Assembly (NCBI GenBank): GCA_002345475.1
Contig: DDWC01000062.1
Coordinates: forward strand, 1 to 7,067
Source: Firmicutes bacterium UBA2296
GTDB taxonomy: Bacteria; Bacillota; UBA994
Length of the DNA stretch: 7,067 nt
Reading direction: 5' to 3'
Shown here: positions 1 to 6,218 of the stretch, piece after piece
Numbering within the stretch: position 1 is the first letter of the stretch
Layout of the letters: the number at the start of each line of letters is the position of its first letter
The notes under the pieces: generated by a model
The model's database searches: none
What the model was told of the DNA's origin: nothing
The model's input: only the letters and a program-made list of their open reading frames with translations
Program-made: the position numbers and the translations under genes

Positions 1-327
1 CAGCTCGCGGGGGCTGAAGGGCTTGGTTATGTAGTCGTCGGCACCCACTTCCAGACCTCGGATCTTGTCGTTCTCAGCCTCTTTGGCTGTGAGCATAAGA
101 ATCGGCGTCTGCATACTTTTGCGGATCTCACGGCAAACCTGAAAGCCGTCCAGCTTGGGCAGCATGACATCGAGCACGATCAGGTCTGGCATCTGACGCA
201 TGGCGACGTCTATGGCGTCCTGCCCGTTATAAGCCACGAGCACAGAAAAACCCTCGCGCTCCAGATTAAACTTTATAATATCCGCGATGGGCTTCTCGTC
301 TTCAACGACGAGTATTTTGGCGCTCAC
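1..327 (-). CDS. walR: WalR/YycF-like OmpR-family response regulator, receiver domain (partial, 3' end outside window)
   Basis: Only the first 109 codons are in the window, and they form a complete phospho-acceptor receiver domain. The start of the protein reads [19 protein letters not shown], then NLEREGF, which is very close to the N-terminus of Gram-positive WalR (YycF). Expected key residues are present: acidic pocket E9-D10, phospho-acceptor D53 in the VLDVMLP motif, T80 in MLTAKE and K102 in the DDYITKPFS motif. In the family a winged-helix DNA-binding domain follows; it would lie beyond position 1. WalR with kinase WalK controls cell-wall hydrolase genes, which fits the M23 hydrolase gene two genes upstream. 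I chose the GTG at 327, about 10 bases after AAAGGG; a TTG at 330 with 7-base spacing is equally possible. The end of the visible part also resembles PhoB, and a PhoU-domain transporter is nearby, so a PhoB-type regulator is the main alternative. Receiver domain is near certain; the symbol is moderately sure. Confidence 0.88.
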   Translation of the reverse strand, partial: MSAKILVVEDEKPIADIIKFNLEREGFSVLVAYNGQDAIDVAMRQMPDLIVLDVMLPKLDGFQVCREIRKSMQTPILMLTAKEAENDKIRGLEVGADDYITKPFSPREL

Positions 328-357
328 CAATGCCACACCCTTTCTTTGCATCTTTAC

Positions 358-396
358 ATAATATATATTCTAAAGGTTTTTTGCTTTTCCTGCCAC
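358..396 (-). promoter_or_regulatory. Candidate promoter for the response regulator gene
   Basis: On the minus strand GTGGCA (391-396, overlapping the U32 stop codon) lies 18 bases upstream of TAGAAT (367-372), a 4/6 and 5/6 match to sigma-A -35 and -10 boxes. The stretch just downstream (358-368) is AT-rich and offers an overlapping TATTAT. A transcript from here would have a leader of roughly 30 bases. No terminator hairpin separates the U32 gene from this site, so read-through from U32 is also possible. This is a pattern match only. Confidence 0.35.
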
Positions 397-2765
397 TAGC
401 TGACGCCCCTCTGCCAGTGCCCCCTGGTAAGGTCGCCAAAAAGCGCCGCCACGTGCTCGCGGGCGGACTTTACTCCGTCAGCATCGCGCTGATGCAAAGA
501 GGCCTTGTACAGGCTCACCGCTTCGTACACCGCATCGGGACCGATGCCGGCCAGCTCGAGTCGCAAGCGTCCAGCTCCCTGAGCCAGGATGTCCGGCAAG
601 TGCCCAATGAGGCTGGTGGTGCGGGCATTAAGCAAGTAGGAACGACATCTATAGTCAGTATGTACAGGGAAGTTCATGCTTTTGCGGTCGCACAGTACGT
701 CCTGCTTACGGCAACCTCGACTGCGAGTGCAACCGTGGCCCCCCAGAATGCAGTTTTCATGTATCATGAGCAGTGTCCTGTCATGAACCACCAGTTCAAG
801 CGGCAATTTGCTGGCTGTCAGCGCCGCAACAACCTCACTGCGGTTTAGCTCTGGGGACAGCGTGGCCGAAGCGAGTGGAAGCGAGGTAGCTGTAACGGAG
901 TTAAAGACGTTAAGGCCACTATCGCCCCTCACCAGACATCCCTTCCCGGCGGCGGCATGCAGGATGCCCGGCGCCGACGCGATAATCTCTTCATCACCGA
1001 CCAGCTGTGCCAGCACCCGATCCTCTTCATCAGTATGCAGAACCCTTGGCAAACGCAGTGCCACCGGTATCTCAAGCGCATCGCGCACGCTGTAGTAGGC
1101 CGCAAACAGCTCTTCGAGGTCATCTTCAACCCATTCACGCCCCACGCCCAGCCATTCTGCTCCGGCCCGGACGGCGGCTTTGGCTTCTTCCAATGAAGCT
1201 ACCATGGCACCAAGACCCGCGGCATGGCCCAATGTTGAGGGCTGCGCCCAAGCCGGCATCGCCAGCGGAAGGGACACCGGGTCGCTTTGGCCGAACAACC
1301 TGGTCAGCATGGCAGACACTGCCCGTCGCCGGCAGGAGTTGATCTCTGACACTGGCAGGAACAGCCCCGGAGGCAGATGCATCGCAAGGTTTTTCTGAAC
1401 AAAGGGTGTATCTCCCAGCTTGCTCAACTGCCGACTGAGGCTCTCACTAGTCAAACCTTCATTCTGTGCGTAATCCAGATTTAGCTCGCTTTCTACCCTG
1501 ATTGAGCTCTTTCCATGCTGCATGTCCAGAACCAGGGGTGCTCCGTAGGCACCGGAGACGCGCCAGGACACCTCCAGGGCAGAAGGAGCATATCCCTCGT
1601 ACTGCCTGCGGAGTTCTCCAGAGCGACTGCTGTCAAAAAGCCGTATCACCGACTCGCCTTGACGCAGGCCCCGAGCGGCATCGCTCCTCAGTTCCAGAGT
1701 CTGTCCGGGAAAACGCGAAGTGGTGCTTATCATCTCCTTGCCCCCCGAAAGGAAGGCTAGGACATCGCCTGCCGTCACCGGACGTTCAAGGGTTATGCGA
1801 ACTCGGTCGCCCACAACAGCCGCAACCTTGCCCACCGGCAATCCCTGATTGCCGGGTCGCTCAGGGTTGTAGAACTTGTCGCCGCTTTCGCCGAGCAACA
1901 GACCAGCGGTAAACTCCCGGTTAAATGCCTGCCGCAGTCTCGCATCGGATTCCTCAGGTACGGCATAAGTTTGAGGGTTGCTGGCGTAATCATCCAGTGC
2001 CCTCCGGTATATTGAGACCACTTCGGCCACGTAATCAGCACCCCGAGCCCGTCCTTCTATCTTAAGCGCCGCTACGCCAAGGCCAGCCAGCATGGGGATA
2101 TGGCCTAGCAGGTTCAGGTCCCGGGGGCTCAGCAAGTGCCCAGACCTGCGGGAAGCAAGCAGACGGGAGGGCAATCGACAGCTTTGGGCGCACATGCCCC
2201 GGTTTCCGCTGCGCCCCCCGGCCAAGGAGCTGTACAGGCATTGGCCTGAATAGGCAACGCACAAAGCACCATGGAGAAATACTTCGGTGTCGATGGGGCT
2301 TCTGGTGTTAATCTCCCTGACCTGAGCGGAACTTAGCTCCCGGGCCAGAACAACTCTCTTAAACCCCATACTGGCCATGGCTACGGCCCCGGCCACAGAG
2401 GTGGTGGTGCATTGTGTGCTGGCATGCAGTTCCAGCTGAGGCAGGCTTGACTGTGCCGCGTTGGCCAGTCCCAGATCTTGCACAATGGCAGCGTCGACAC
2501 CCAGGTTATACAGCTCCCCCAGGAAGTTCAGCGCCTCTGGCAGTTCGGCCTCCTTAAGCAGAGTGTTTACGGTGACATACACCTTCACCCCCGCCCGGTG
2601 CGCCAGAATGACCGCTTCACGCAGCTCATCACTTCCGAAGTTGGCAGCATTAGCTCTGGCGTTAAAGGCCTGACCTCCCAGGTAGACGGCGTCAGCACCC
2701 GCCCAGACAGCAGCCCGCAGGGCTGCAAAGCTACCTGCGGGAGCAAGGATCTCGGGTATTCTCAT
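396..2765 (-). CDS. Peptidase U32-family protein, long two-part form (collagenase-like / RlhA-TrhP-UbiU relatives)
   Basis: This 789-residue protein opens with RIPEILAPAGSFAALRAAV and AGADAVYLGG, the classic U32 N-terminus of a TIM-barrel fold. A cysteine cluster C169, C176, C192, C196 sits in the HGALCVAYSGQCLYSS to GGRSGNRGMCAQSCR region, followed by LKIEGR and the FNREFTAG block. Residues about 375-500 match in position the DUF3656-type insert of long family members. From about 500 a second U32-like half begins (AAVRAGAEWLGVG, then LNVFNS and LSPELN) with its own cysteines C672, C679, C685, C692 and C707. The C-terminus ends in TRGHWQRGV, a common tail of the family. Studied relatives are mostly not proteases: RlhA and TrhP hydroxylate rRNA or tRNA, and UbiU/UbiV use 4Fe-4S clusters in ubiquinone hydroxylation, so an RNA-hydroxylating role is plausible but inferred. 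I chose the ATG at 2765, 10 bases after AAGGA; an in-frame GTG at 2774 abuts that ribosome binding site and is unlikely. It lies 49 bases after the M23 gene. Confidence 0.93.
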   Translation of the reverse strand: MRIPEILAPAGSFAALRAAVWAGADAVYLGGQAFNARANAANFGSDELREAVILAHRAGVKVYVTVNTLLKEAELPEALNFLGELYNLGVDAAIVQDLGLANAAQSSLPQLELHASTQCTTTSVAGAVAMASMGFKRVVLARELSSAQVREINTRSPIDTEVFLHGALCVAYSGQCLYSSLAGGRSGNRGMCAQSCRLPSRLLASRRSGHLLSPRDLNLLGHIPMLAGLGVAALKIEGRARGADYVAEVVSIYRRALDDYASNPQTYAVPEESDARLRQAFNREFTAGLLLGESGDKFYNPERPGNQGLPVGKVAAVVGDRVRITLERPVTAGDVLAFLSGGKEMISTTSRFPGQTLELRSDAARGLRQGESVIRLFDSSRSGELRRQYEGYAPSALEVSWRVSGAYGAPLVLDMQHGKSSIRVESELNLDYAQNEGLTSESLSRQLSKLGDTPFVQKNLAMHLPPGLFLPVSEINSCRRRAVSAMLTRLFGQSDPVSLPLAMPAWAQPSTLGHAAGLGAMVASLEEAKAAVRAGAEWLGVGREWVEDDLEELFAAYYSVRDALEIPVALRLPRVLHTDEEDRVLAQLVGDEEIIASAPGILHAAAGKGCLVRGDSGLNVFNSVTATSLPLASATLSPELNRSEVVAALTASKLPLELVVHDRTLLMIHENCILGGHGCTRSRGCRKQDVLCDRKSMNFPVHTDYRCRSYLLNARTTSLIGHLPDILAQGAGRLRLELAGIGPDAVYEAVSLYKASLHQRDADGVKSAREHVAALFGDLTRGHWQRGVS

Positions 2766-2787
2766 ATTCTTCACTTCCTTGAAATCA

Positions 2788-2810
2788 ACAAAAGGCGGCC
2801 GAGGCCGCCC
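2788..2810 (-). terminator. Hairpin with T-rich tail between the M23 and U32 genes
   Basis: On the minus strand, GGCGGCC (2803-2809) and GGCCGCC (2794-2800) form a GC-only stem with a TC centre, effectively 6 bp closed by a CTCG loop. It is followed directly by TTTTGTTG. The hairpin starts about 5 bases after the M23 stop codon and ends about 28 bases before the U32 start. It has the look of an intrinsic terminator with an interrupted T tract. It probably ends or attenuates the M23 transcript, letting some read-through into U32. I see no obvious promoter in the short remaining gap for U32. Confidence 0.6.
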
Positions 2811-2814
2811 ATGT

Positions 2815-4200
2815 CTATCTGAAATAATTCAGGGGATTTACCGGCTTGTCATTGACGCGGATCTCAAAATGCAGGTGAGCTCCGTAGCTGTTTCCGGTGT
2901 TGCCCACGAGAGCTATGGTGTCGCCTTTACTCACCGTCTGGTTTTGACTGACCAGGAGTTTTGAGGCGTGGGCGTAGAGAGTGGACATGCCTCCGCCGTG
3001 TTCAATCTTGACCATGTACCCGTATCCGCCGTTCCAGCCGGAGAAAGAAACCACACCGCTGTCGGCAGCCTTGATGGCGGTACCGGAGGATGCTCCGATA
3101 TCAACTCCGTAGTGGTAGCCTCCCCATCTGGGCCCAAAAGGCGAGGTGATGGATCCGGTGGTCGGCCAGATGAAGCTTCCCGTGGATGAACTCGGTGCGC
3201 TCTTGGTTCCTCTGGCTACGACCTGCGCAGAGGGGTTAGACACCACGCTGGCAGAAAGTACTTCGCGGCTTGTTTCCTTGCCATTGACTGAGACAACGCG
3301 CGCTACTATCTCACGGGTTCCCGGAACTCCTTTTGTACGCACTACACTCTGCCAGGTCCATAGAGAGCTGTCAGTCACGTAAGACGTGGAAAACGGTATA
3401 GACTCTGTGTACTTGATTTGCTCTACCGATTCGACCCTCACAAAGGGCTCATCAATTTTGAGGTTCAGCTTGGCGCCTACCTGCAGGGCTTCAGGCCTGA
3501 TATTGGGATTGGCGGCCTGGATAACGTTGATAGAAAGCCGATACAGATTAGCGATACTCCAGAAGGACTCTCCCCGCGTCACAGTGTGTTGCAGAATCTT
3601 CTCACTGCCGTGAAGCAGAATATTCACCGCCGTTTCTGGATCGGTAACTTCATCCAGAGCGACGTACTTATCTACGATCTCAACAGACTCCTGAAACTCG
3701 ACCTTTTCCACCAGGAGGGCATTCTCACTGACAAAACGCTCCTGCAGGCTGGTCAGCAAGGCTTCTGCCTCTTCGGCGCAGGACACAGTGACGACCTCTT
3801 CGCCGTCTATAACTATGGCCGCCGCCCGCAACCCGAACTCAAGCCCGGACAATATTCCTTCCAGGATGGGCTCGACCTCGTCTCTCTCGTTGTTAATAAC
3901 CTCTACATACTCGATTACGCTGGACAAGCCAGGATTAAGCGTGTTTTCTGCTTTTACCTGTTCAACTGCAGCATCTACCGCTGCAGCAATCATATCTTTT
4001 TCTTCTTCGGTGACTACTCCTTTAAGCTCACCGTTAAAATACACTTCCCAAGACTTGGCCTGAGTACGCCACATGGCGTTTATGGCCGTCCCGGCACCGG
4101 CAATCAACACGACAACAATCAAAAAAACACTCACACGGAGCATGGGAGAAATCCTTCGGGGTTGCCTGGCCTCTCCACTTGTCTGCCTTGGCTCCGTCAA
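2815..4200 (-). CDS. Membrane-anchored LysM-G5-M23 peptidoglycan endopeptidase
   Basis: This 461-residue protein has a short basic N-terminus, one membrane segment (about residues 22-43) acting as signal anchor, and a long extracellular part. In order: an unassigned acidic region (about 50-200), a LysM domain (about 204-249, starting QHTVTRGESFWSIA) that should bind glycan, a G5-like domain (about 253-332), a Ser-rich linker and a C-terminal M23 (LytM-type) domain (344-461). The M23 zinc ligands H363 and D367 (HYGVD) and H444 (HLHFE) are present, as are catalytic histidines H411 (YAH) and H442, so it should be an active enzyme cutting peptide cross-bridges in the cell wall. The start is the TTG at 4200, 8 bases after a perfect AAGGAGG (4209-4215); the GTG at 4209 overlaps that site and cannot be served by it. 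It lies 134 bases after the transporter gene and probably has its own promoter, though I could not identify a convincing one. The position near a WalR-like gene fits WalR control of wall hydrolases. Confidence 0.95.
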   Translation of the reverse strand: MTEPRQTSGEARQPRRISPMLRVSVFLIVVVLIAGAGTAINAMWRTQAKSWEVYFNGELKGVVTEEEKDMIAAAVDAAVEQVKAENTLNPGLSSVIEYVEVINNERDEVEPILEGILSGLEFGLRAAAIVIDGEEVVTVSCAEEAEALLTSLQERFVSENALLVEKVEFQESVEIVDKYVALDEVTDPETAVNILLHGSEKILQHTVTRGESFWSIANLYRLSINVIQAANPNIRPEALQVGAKLNLKIDEPFVRVESVEQIKYTESIPFSTSYVTDSSLWTWQSVVRTKGVPGTREIVARVVSVNGKETSREVLSASVVSNPSAQVVARGTKSAPSSSTGSFIWPTTGSITSPFGPRWGGYHYGVDIGASSGTAIKAADSGVVSFSGWNGGYGYMVKIEHGGGMSTLYAHASKLLVSQNQTVSKGDTIALVGNTGNSYGAHLHFEIRVNDKPVNPLNYFR

Positions 4201-4208
4201 ACGGTACA

Positions 4209-4215
4209 CCTCCTT
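4209..4215 (-). promoter_or_regulatory. Ribosome binding site that sets the M23 gene start
   Basis: AAGGAGG reads on the minus strand at 4215 to 4209, a perfect anti-16S match. Its last G is also the first base of an in-frame GTG, which gives the longest open frame but cannot be the start. The in-frame TTG at 4198-4200 lies 8 bases downstream, the optimal distance. Confidence 0.8.
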
Positions 4216-4258
4216 GGCTACGACTAAGCTATGTTGTATTTAACTGCTATGACACTTT

Positions 4259-4278
4259 GTTATTTCGGGCACAATAAC
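4259..4278. repeat. Short inverted repeat upstream of the M23 gene
   Basis: GTTATT (4259-4264) and AATAAC (4273-4278) are a perfect 6-bp inverted repeat with an 8-base centre. It lies about 60 to 80 bases before the M23 start, in the expected promoter zone, so it might be an operator. It contains TGTTAT on both strands, which resembles a WalR half-site, but not as the direct repeat with 5-base spacing known for WalR. It may be chance. Confidence 0.3.
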
Positions 4279-4294
4279 ACCATCTGAATAGTTC

Positions 4295-4323
4295 GCCGCG
4301 GCGAGGAAAAATCCTGCCGCGGC
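4295..4323. other. Strong GC-rich hairpin downstream of the transporter gene
   Basis: GCCGCGGC (4295-4302) pairs with GCCGCGGC (4316-4323), and AGGA (4304-4307) with TCCT (4312-4315), giving a 12-bp stem with one bulged base and an AAAA loop. It begins 12 bases after the transporter stop. No T run follows on either strand, so it is not a standard intrinsic terminator. It could stabilise the 3' end of the transporter mRNA or cause weak or Rho-dependent termination. Confidence 0.55.
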
Positions 4324-4334
4324 AGTCTGATAAT

Positions 4335-5930
4335 TTAGACTCCCAGAACCATCTCGGCAATATCATTGGCGTGGTCGGCGATTCTTTCCAGGTTGCTGAT
4401 GGTGTCGAGGAAGACAACACCGGCGGTAGGTGAGCACTTGCCTTCGTTAAGGCGGGTCATATGGCTCTGCCGCAGGCTGCGCTCCAGGTGGTCTATTTCG
4501 TTTTCGCGCTTGATAATATCCTGCGCTACCAAAGTGTTGTCCTCACGAAGGGCGTCCAGTGCCGACGAGAGGAGGCCCCGCACGTCATTATACATGCCAA
4601 ACAGCTCTGCCTTGGCTTCCTCCGAAAACTGCACCCTGTGCTCGTCCTTATAAATGACCAGCTCCATCATATTCTCAGTATGGTCCCCCACCCGTTCAAT
4701 GTCGTTCACCATGTTCAGAAGGGCGCGGTGCCGCGTTGACTGCTCGTTACTGAGGGATTTCTGAGCGATCTTCACGAGGTATGTGACGGTCTCCTGCTCG
4801 AGGGTGTTGATCGCGGTTTCCTTCTGGGCGGCGTGCTTGAGACTATCCAGATTGCCGGTGTCGAAAGCCTTAAACACATCGTCCATCATGCTCAAAGCCA
4901 GTTCCCCCATGTGCAGCAGTTCCTTGGTAACCTGACCCATGGCGACGGAAGGGGTATTGAGCAGATGCACGTCAAGGAATTTCGGCGTCATGGTGATGCT
5001 TATTTCCTCACCGGGAACCAGCCTGATAATGAACTTGATGAAGTACTGGAGCAAAGGCAGGATTATGGCCACAACCACAATGTTGAAGATGGTGTGGGCG
5101 TTGGCAACCTGTCGCGCCAGGACGGGAGAAGTCCCAGCCATCAAGGTGGCAAACTGATTGAGGAAGGGAAAGAACAGCACCACACCAAAAGACTTGAAGA
5201 TTACATGGGCGATGGCCGCACGCCGCGCGGTGAGGGTGGTCCCAATGGAGGCCAGCAGTGCCGTGACGCAAGTACCTATATTACTGCCAAGAATCAGGGC
5301 AATGGCAGCGTTAAGGCCTATCATCTCCTGCAGGGCAAACGTGATGACAAGGCCTGTGAAAGCGCTGGACGACTGGATAATGGCAGTAAACGCCGCACCG
5401 ACGAACAAGGCAATGAAAGGCTTTTGCCCGAAGGTAATCATGTACTGCTGAAAAGCGGGGTCGTAGCGCAAGGGTTTCAAGGCATCAGACATGATAAGCA
5501 TACCCAGGAAGAGAACACCAAAACCCAAAATGACCTGTCCTACCTGTTTTACGCTACGGGAGCGACCAAACATGGACATGCCAAAACCTATAGCCACAGC
5601 GGGCAATGCCAGATCGGTAAGCTTGAGGGCCACGATTTGCGAGGTGACCGTGGTACCGATATTTGCTCCCAAAATAACTCCGGCAGCCTGAGAAAGGTTC
5701 ATGAGTCCTGCATTGACAAAACCCACCACCATCACTGTGGTAGCCGAACTTGACTGGACCAGGACCGTGACTATGGCCCCTACCACAACGCCTACCACCG
5801 GAACAGTCGTCAGCAGTTCCAGCAAGCGCCTTAGCTTATCACCTGCGGCTTTTTGCAGGCCATCGCCCATAAGCTGCATGCCGTAGAGGAAGAGACCTAG
5901 CCCACCCGCTACGGTAAACGCTAATGTCAT
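4335..5930 (-). CDS. Na+/phosphate cotransporter (NptA/YjbB type) with C-terminal PhoU domain
   Basis: This 531-residue membrane protein starts MTLAFTVAGGLGLFLYGMQL, typical of the Na/Pi cotransporter II-related family (PF02690). The transport part (about 1-310) is an inverted repeat of two modules, each with a QSSSA motif (59-63 and 186-190) followed by GANIGTT (88-94) or GSNIGTC (215-221); these signatures line the phosphate and sodium path in the family. After several hydrophobic helices comes a cytoplasmic helical PhoU-like domain (about 328-531) with two acidic signatures, DIERVGDHTENM (410-421) and NLERIADHANDIAE (513-526), the metal-binding E/DxxxD motifs of PhoU. The role is probably phosphate transport tied to phosphate sensing; bacterial relatives can work as exporters or importers. 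I chose the ATG at 5930; a frame extends to a TTG at 5981, but that codon lies within the promoter. GAGGGG lies about 12 bases before the ATG, a rather long spacing. It is likely transcribed from the promoter at 5970-5997. Confidence 0.94.
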   Translation of the reverse strand: MTLAFTVAGGLGLFLYGMQLMGDGLQKAAGDKLRRLLELLTTVPVVGVVVGAIVTVLVQSSSATTVMVVGFVNAGLMNLSQAAGVILGANIGTTVTSQIVALKLTDLALPAVAIGFGMSMFGRSRSVKQVGQVILGFGVLFLGMLIMSDALKPLRYDPAFQQYMITFGQKPFIALFVGAAFTAIIQSSSAFTGLVITFALQEMIGLNAAIALILGSNIGTCVTALLASIGTTLTARRAAIAHVIFKSFGVVLFFPFLNQFATLMAGTSPVLARQVANAHTIFNIVVVAIILPLLQYFIKFIIRLVPGEEISITMTPKFLDVHLLNTPSVAMGQVTKELLHMGELALSMMDDVFKAFDTGNLDSLKHAAQKETAINTLEQETVTYLVKIAQKSLSNEQSTRHRALLNMVNDIERVGDHTENMMELVIYKDEHRVQFSEEAKAELFGMYNDVRGLLSSALDALREDNTLVAQDIIKRENEIDHLERSLRQSHMTRLNEGKCSPTAGVVFLDTISNLERIADHANDIAEMVLGV

Positions 5931-5969
5931 ATACGTGATGCACCCCTCGCGTTGAGAAATCTCGTATAC

Positions 5970-5997
5970 ACTATACCACAATTGCCGGCGCGGTCAC
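5970..5997 (-). promoter_or_regulatory. Extended -10 promoter for the phosphate transporter gene
   Basis: On the minus strand TATAGT (5970-5975) is a 5/6 match to the -10 box, preceded by TGG, giving the TGn extended -10 element. GTGACC (5992-5997) lies 16 bases upstream as a -35 box with 4/6 match. Transcription would begin near 5963, giving a leader of about 33 bases and ruling out the TTG at 5981 as a start. A small palindrome, GAGA-AA-TCTC (5954-5963), overlaps the predicted start and could be a binding site. Confidence 0.6.
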
Positions 5998-6035
5998 GCA
6001 CTAATATTGATGCAAATGGACCCATAAAGTGAGAA

Positions 6036-6196
6036 GAGGCTGTGTGAAAAGCAGAGGCGCGACTTCTCAGTCCCCCACTTGGCGCTCACTTGCCCTGTAA
6101 TAACAAGGGTCCCGCACCACTGAGCATGTGGTACGGGACTTTTTTGCGCTAATTGTAGGTCTTGTCGTTTGTGGGCCAAGCTTTTCACACAGCCCC
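6036..6196. mobile_element. Small MITE-like element with 15-bp perfect terminal inverted repeats
   Basis: GGCTGTGTGAAAAGC at 6038-6052 is matched exactly by its reverse complement at 6180-6194; the match extends to 17 bases with one mismatch (6036-6052 and 6180-6196). The 157-base unit has no convincing gene and contains an internal terminator hairpin. Small size, matched ends and lack of coding capacity resemble a miniature inverted-repeat transposable element or the joined ends of an insertion sequence. I see no clear target-site duplication, so insertion is not proven; the repeat may instead be a structural RNA stem. The family of any parent transposase cannot be named from this. Confidence 0.55.
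6109..6145 (+). terminator. Plus-strand intrinsic terminator inside the inverted-repeat element
   Basis: GTCCCG (6109-6114) pairs with CGGGAC (6134-6139) and ACCAC (6116-6120) with GTGGT (6128-6132), with one C/A mismatch and a 7-base loop. Six T residues follow (6140-6145). This is a textbook intrinsic terminator for plus-strand transcription, yet no plus-strand gene precedes it. On the minus strand the same hairpin is followed by CCTTGTTATT, a poorer tail that might still end the permease transcript. Confidence 0.7.
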
Positions 6197-6218
6197 GCTC
6201 GGGACTTCGCTCCGCTCA

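Noticed and set aside
330..848. Plus-strand open frame of 172 codons at the response regulator/U32 junction
   Set aside because: It runs antisense to the U32 C-terminus and the regulator promoter, with no known motif and no supporting start signal.
3418..4227. Plus-strand open frame of 269 codons opposite the M23 gene
   Set aside because: It lies fully antisense to a gene with clear LysM, G5 and M23 motifs, has no recognisable domain and no ribosome binding site that I can see; it is a codon-usage shadow.
4210..4275. TTGTGC-17-CATAGC as an M23 promoter
   Set aside because: Only about half of the consensus positions match in each box, so it is not separable from chance.
4833..5753. Plus-strand open frame of 306 codons opposite the phosphate transporter
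   Set aside because: Its composition is low in hydrophobic residues and rich in H, G, Q, D and N, as expected for the antisense of a membrane protein gene, and the minus-strand gene is unambiguous.
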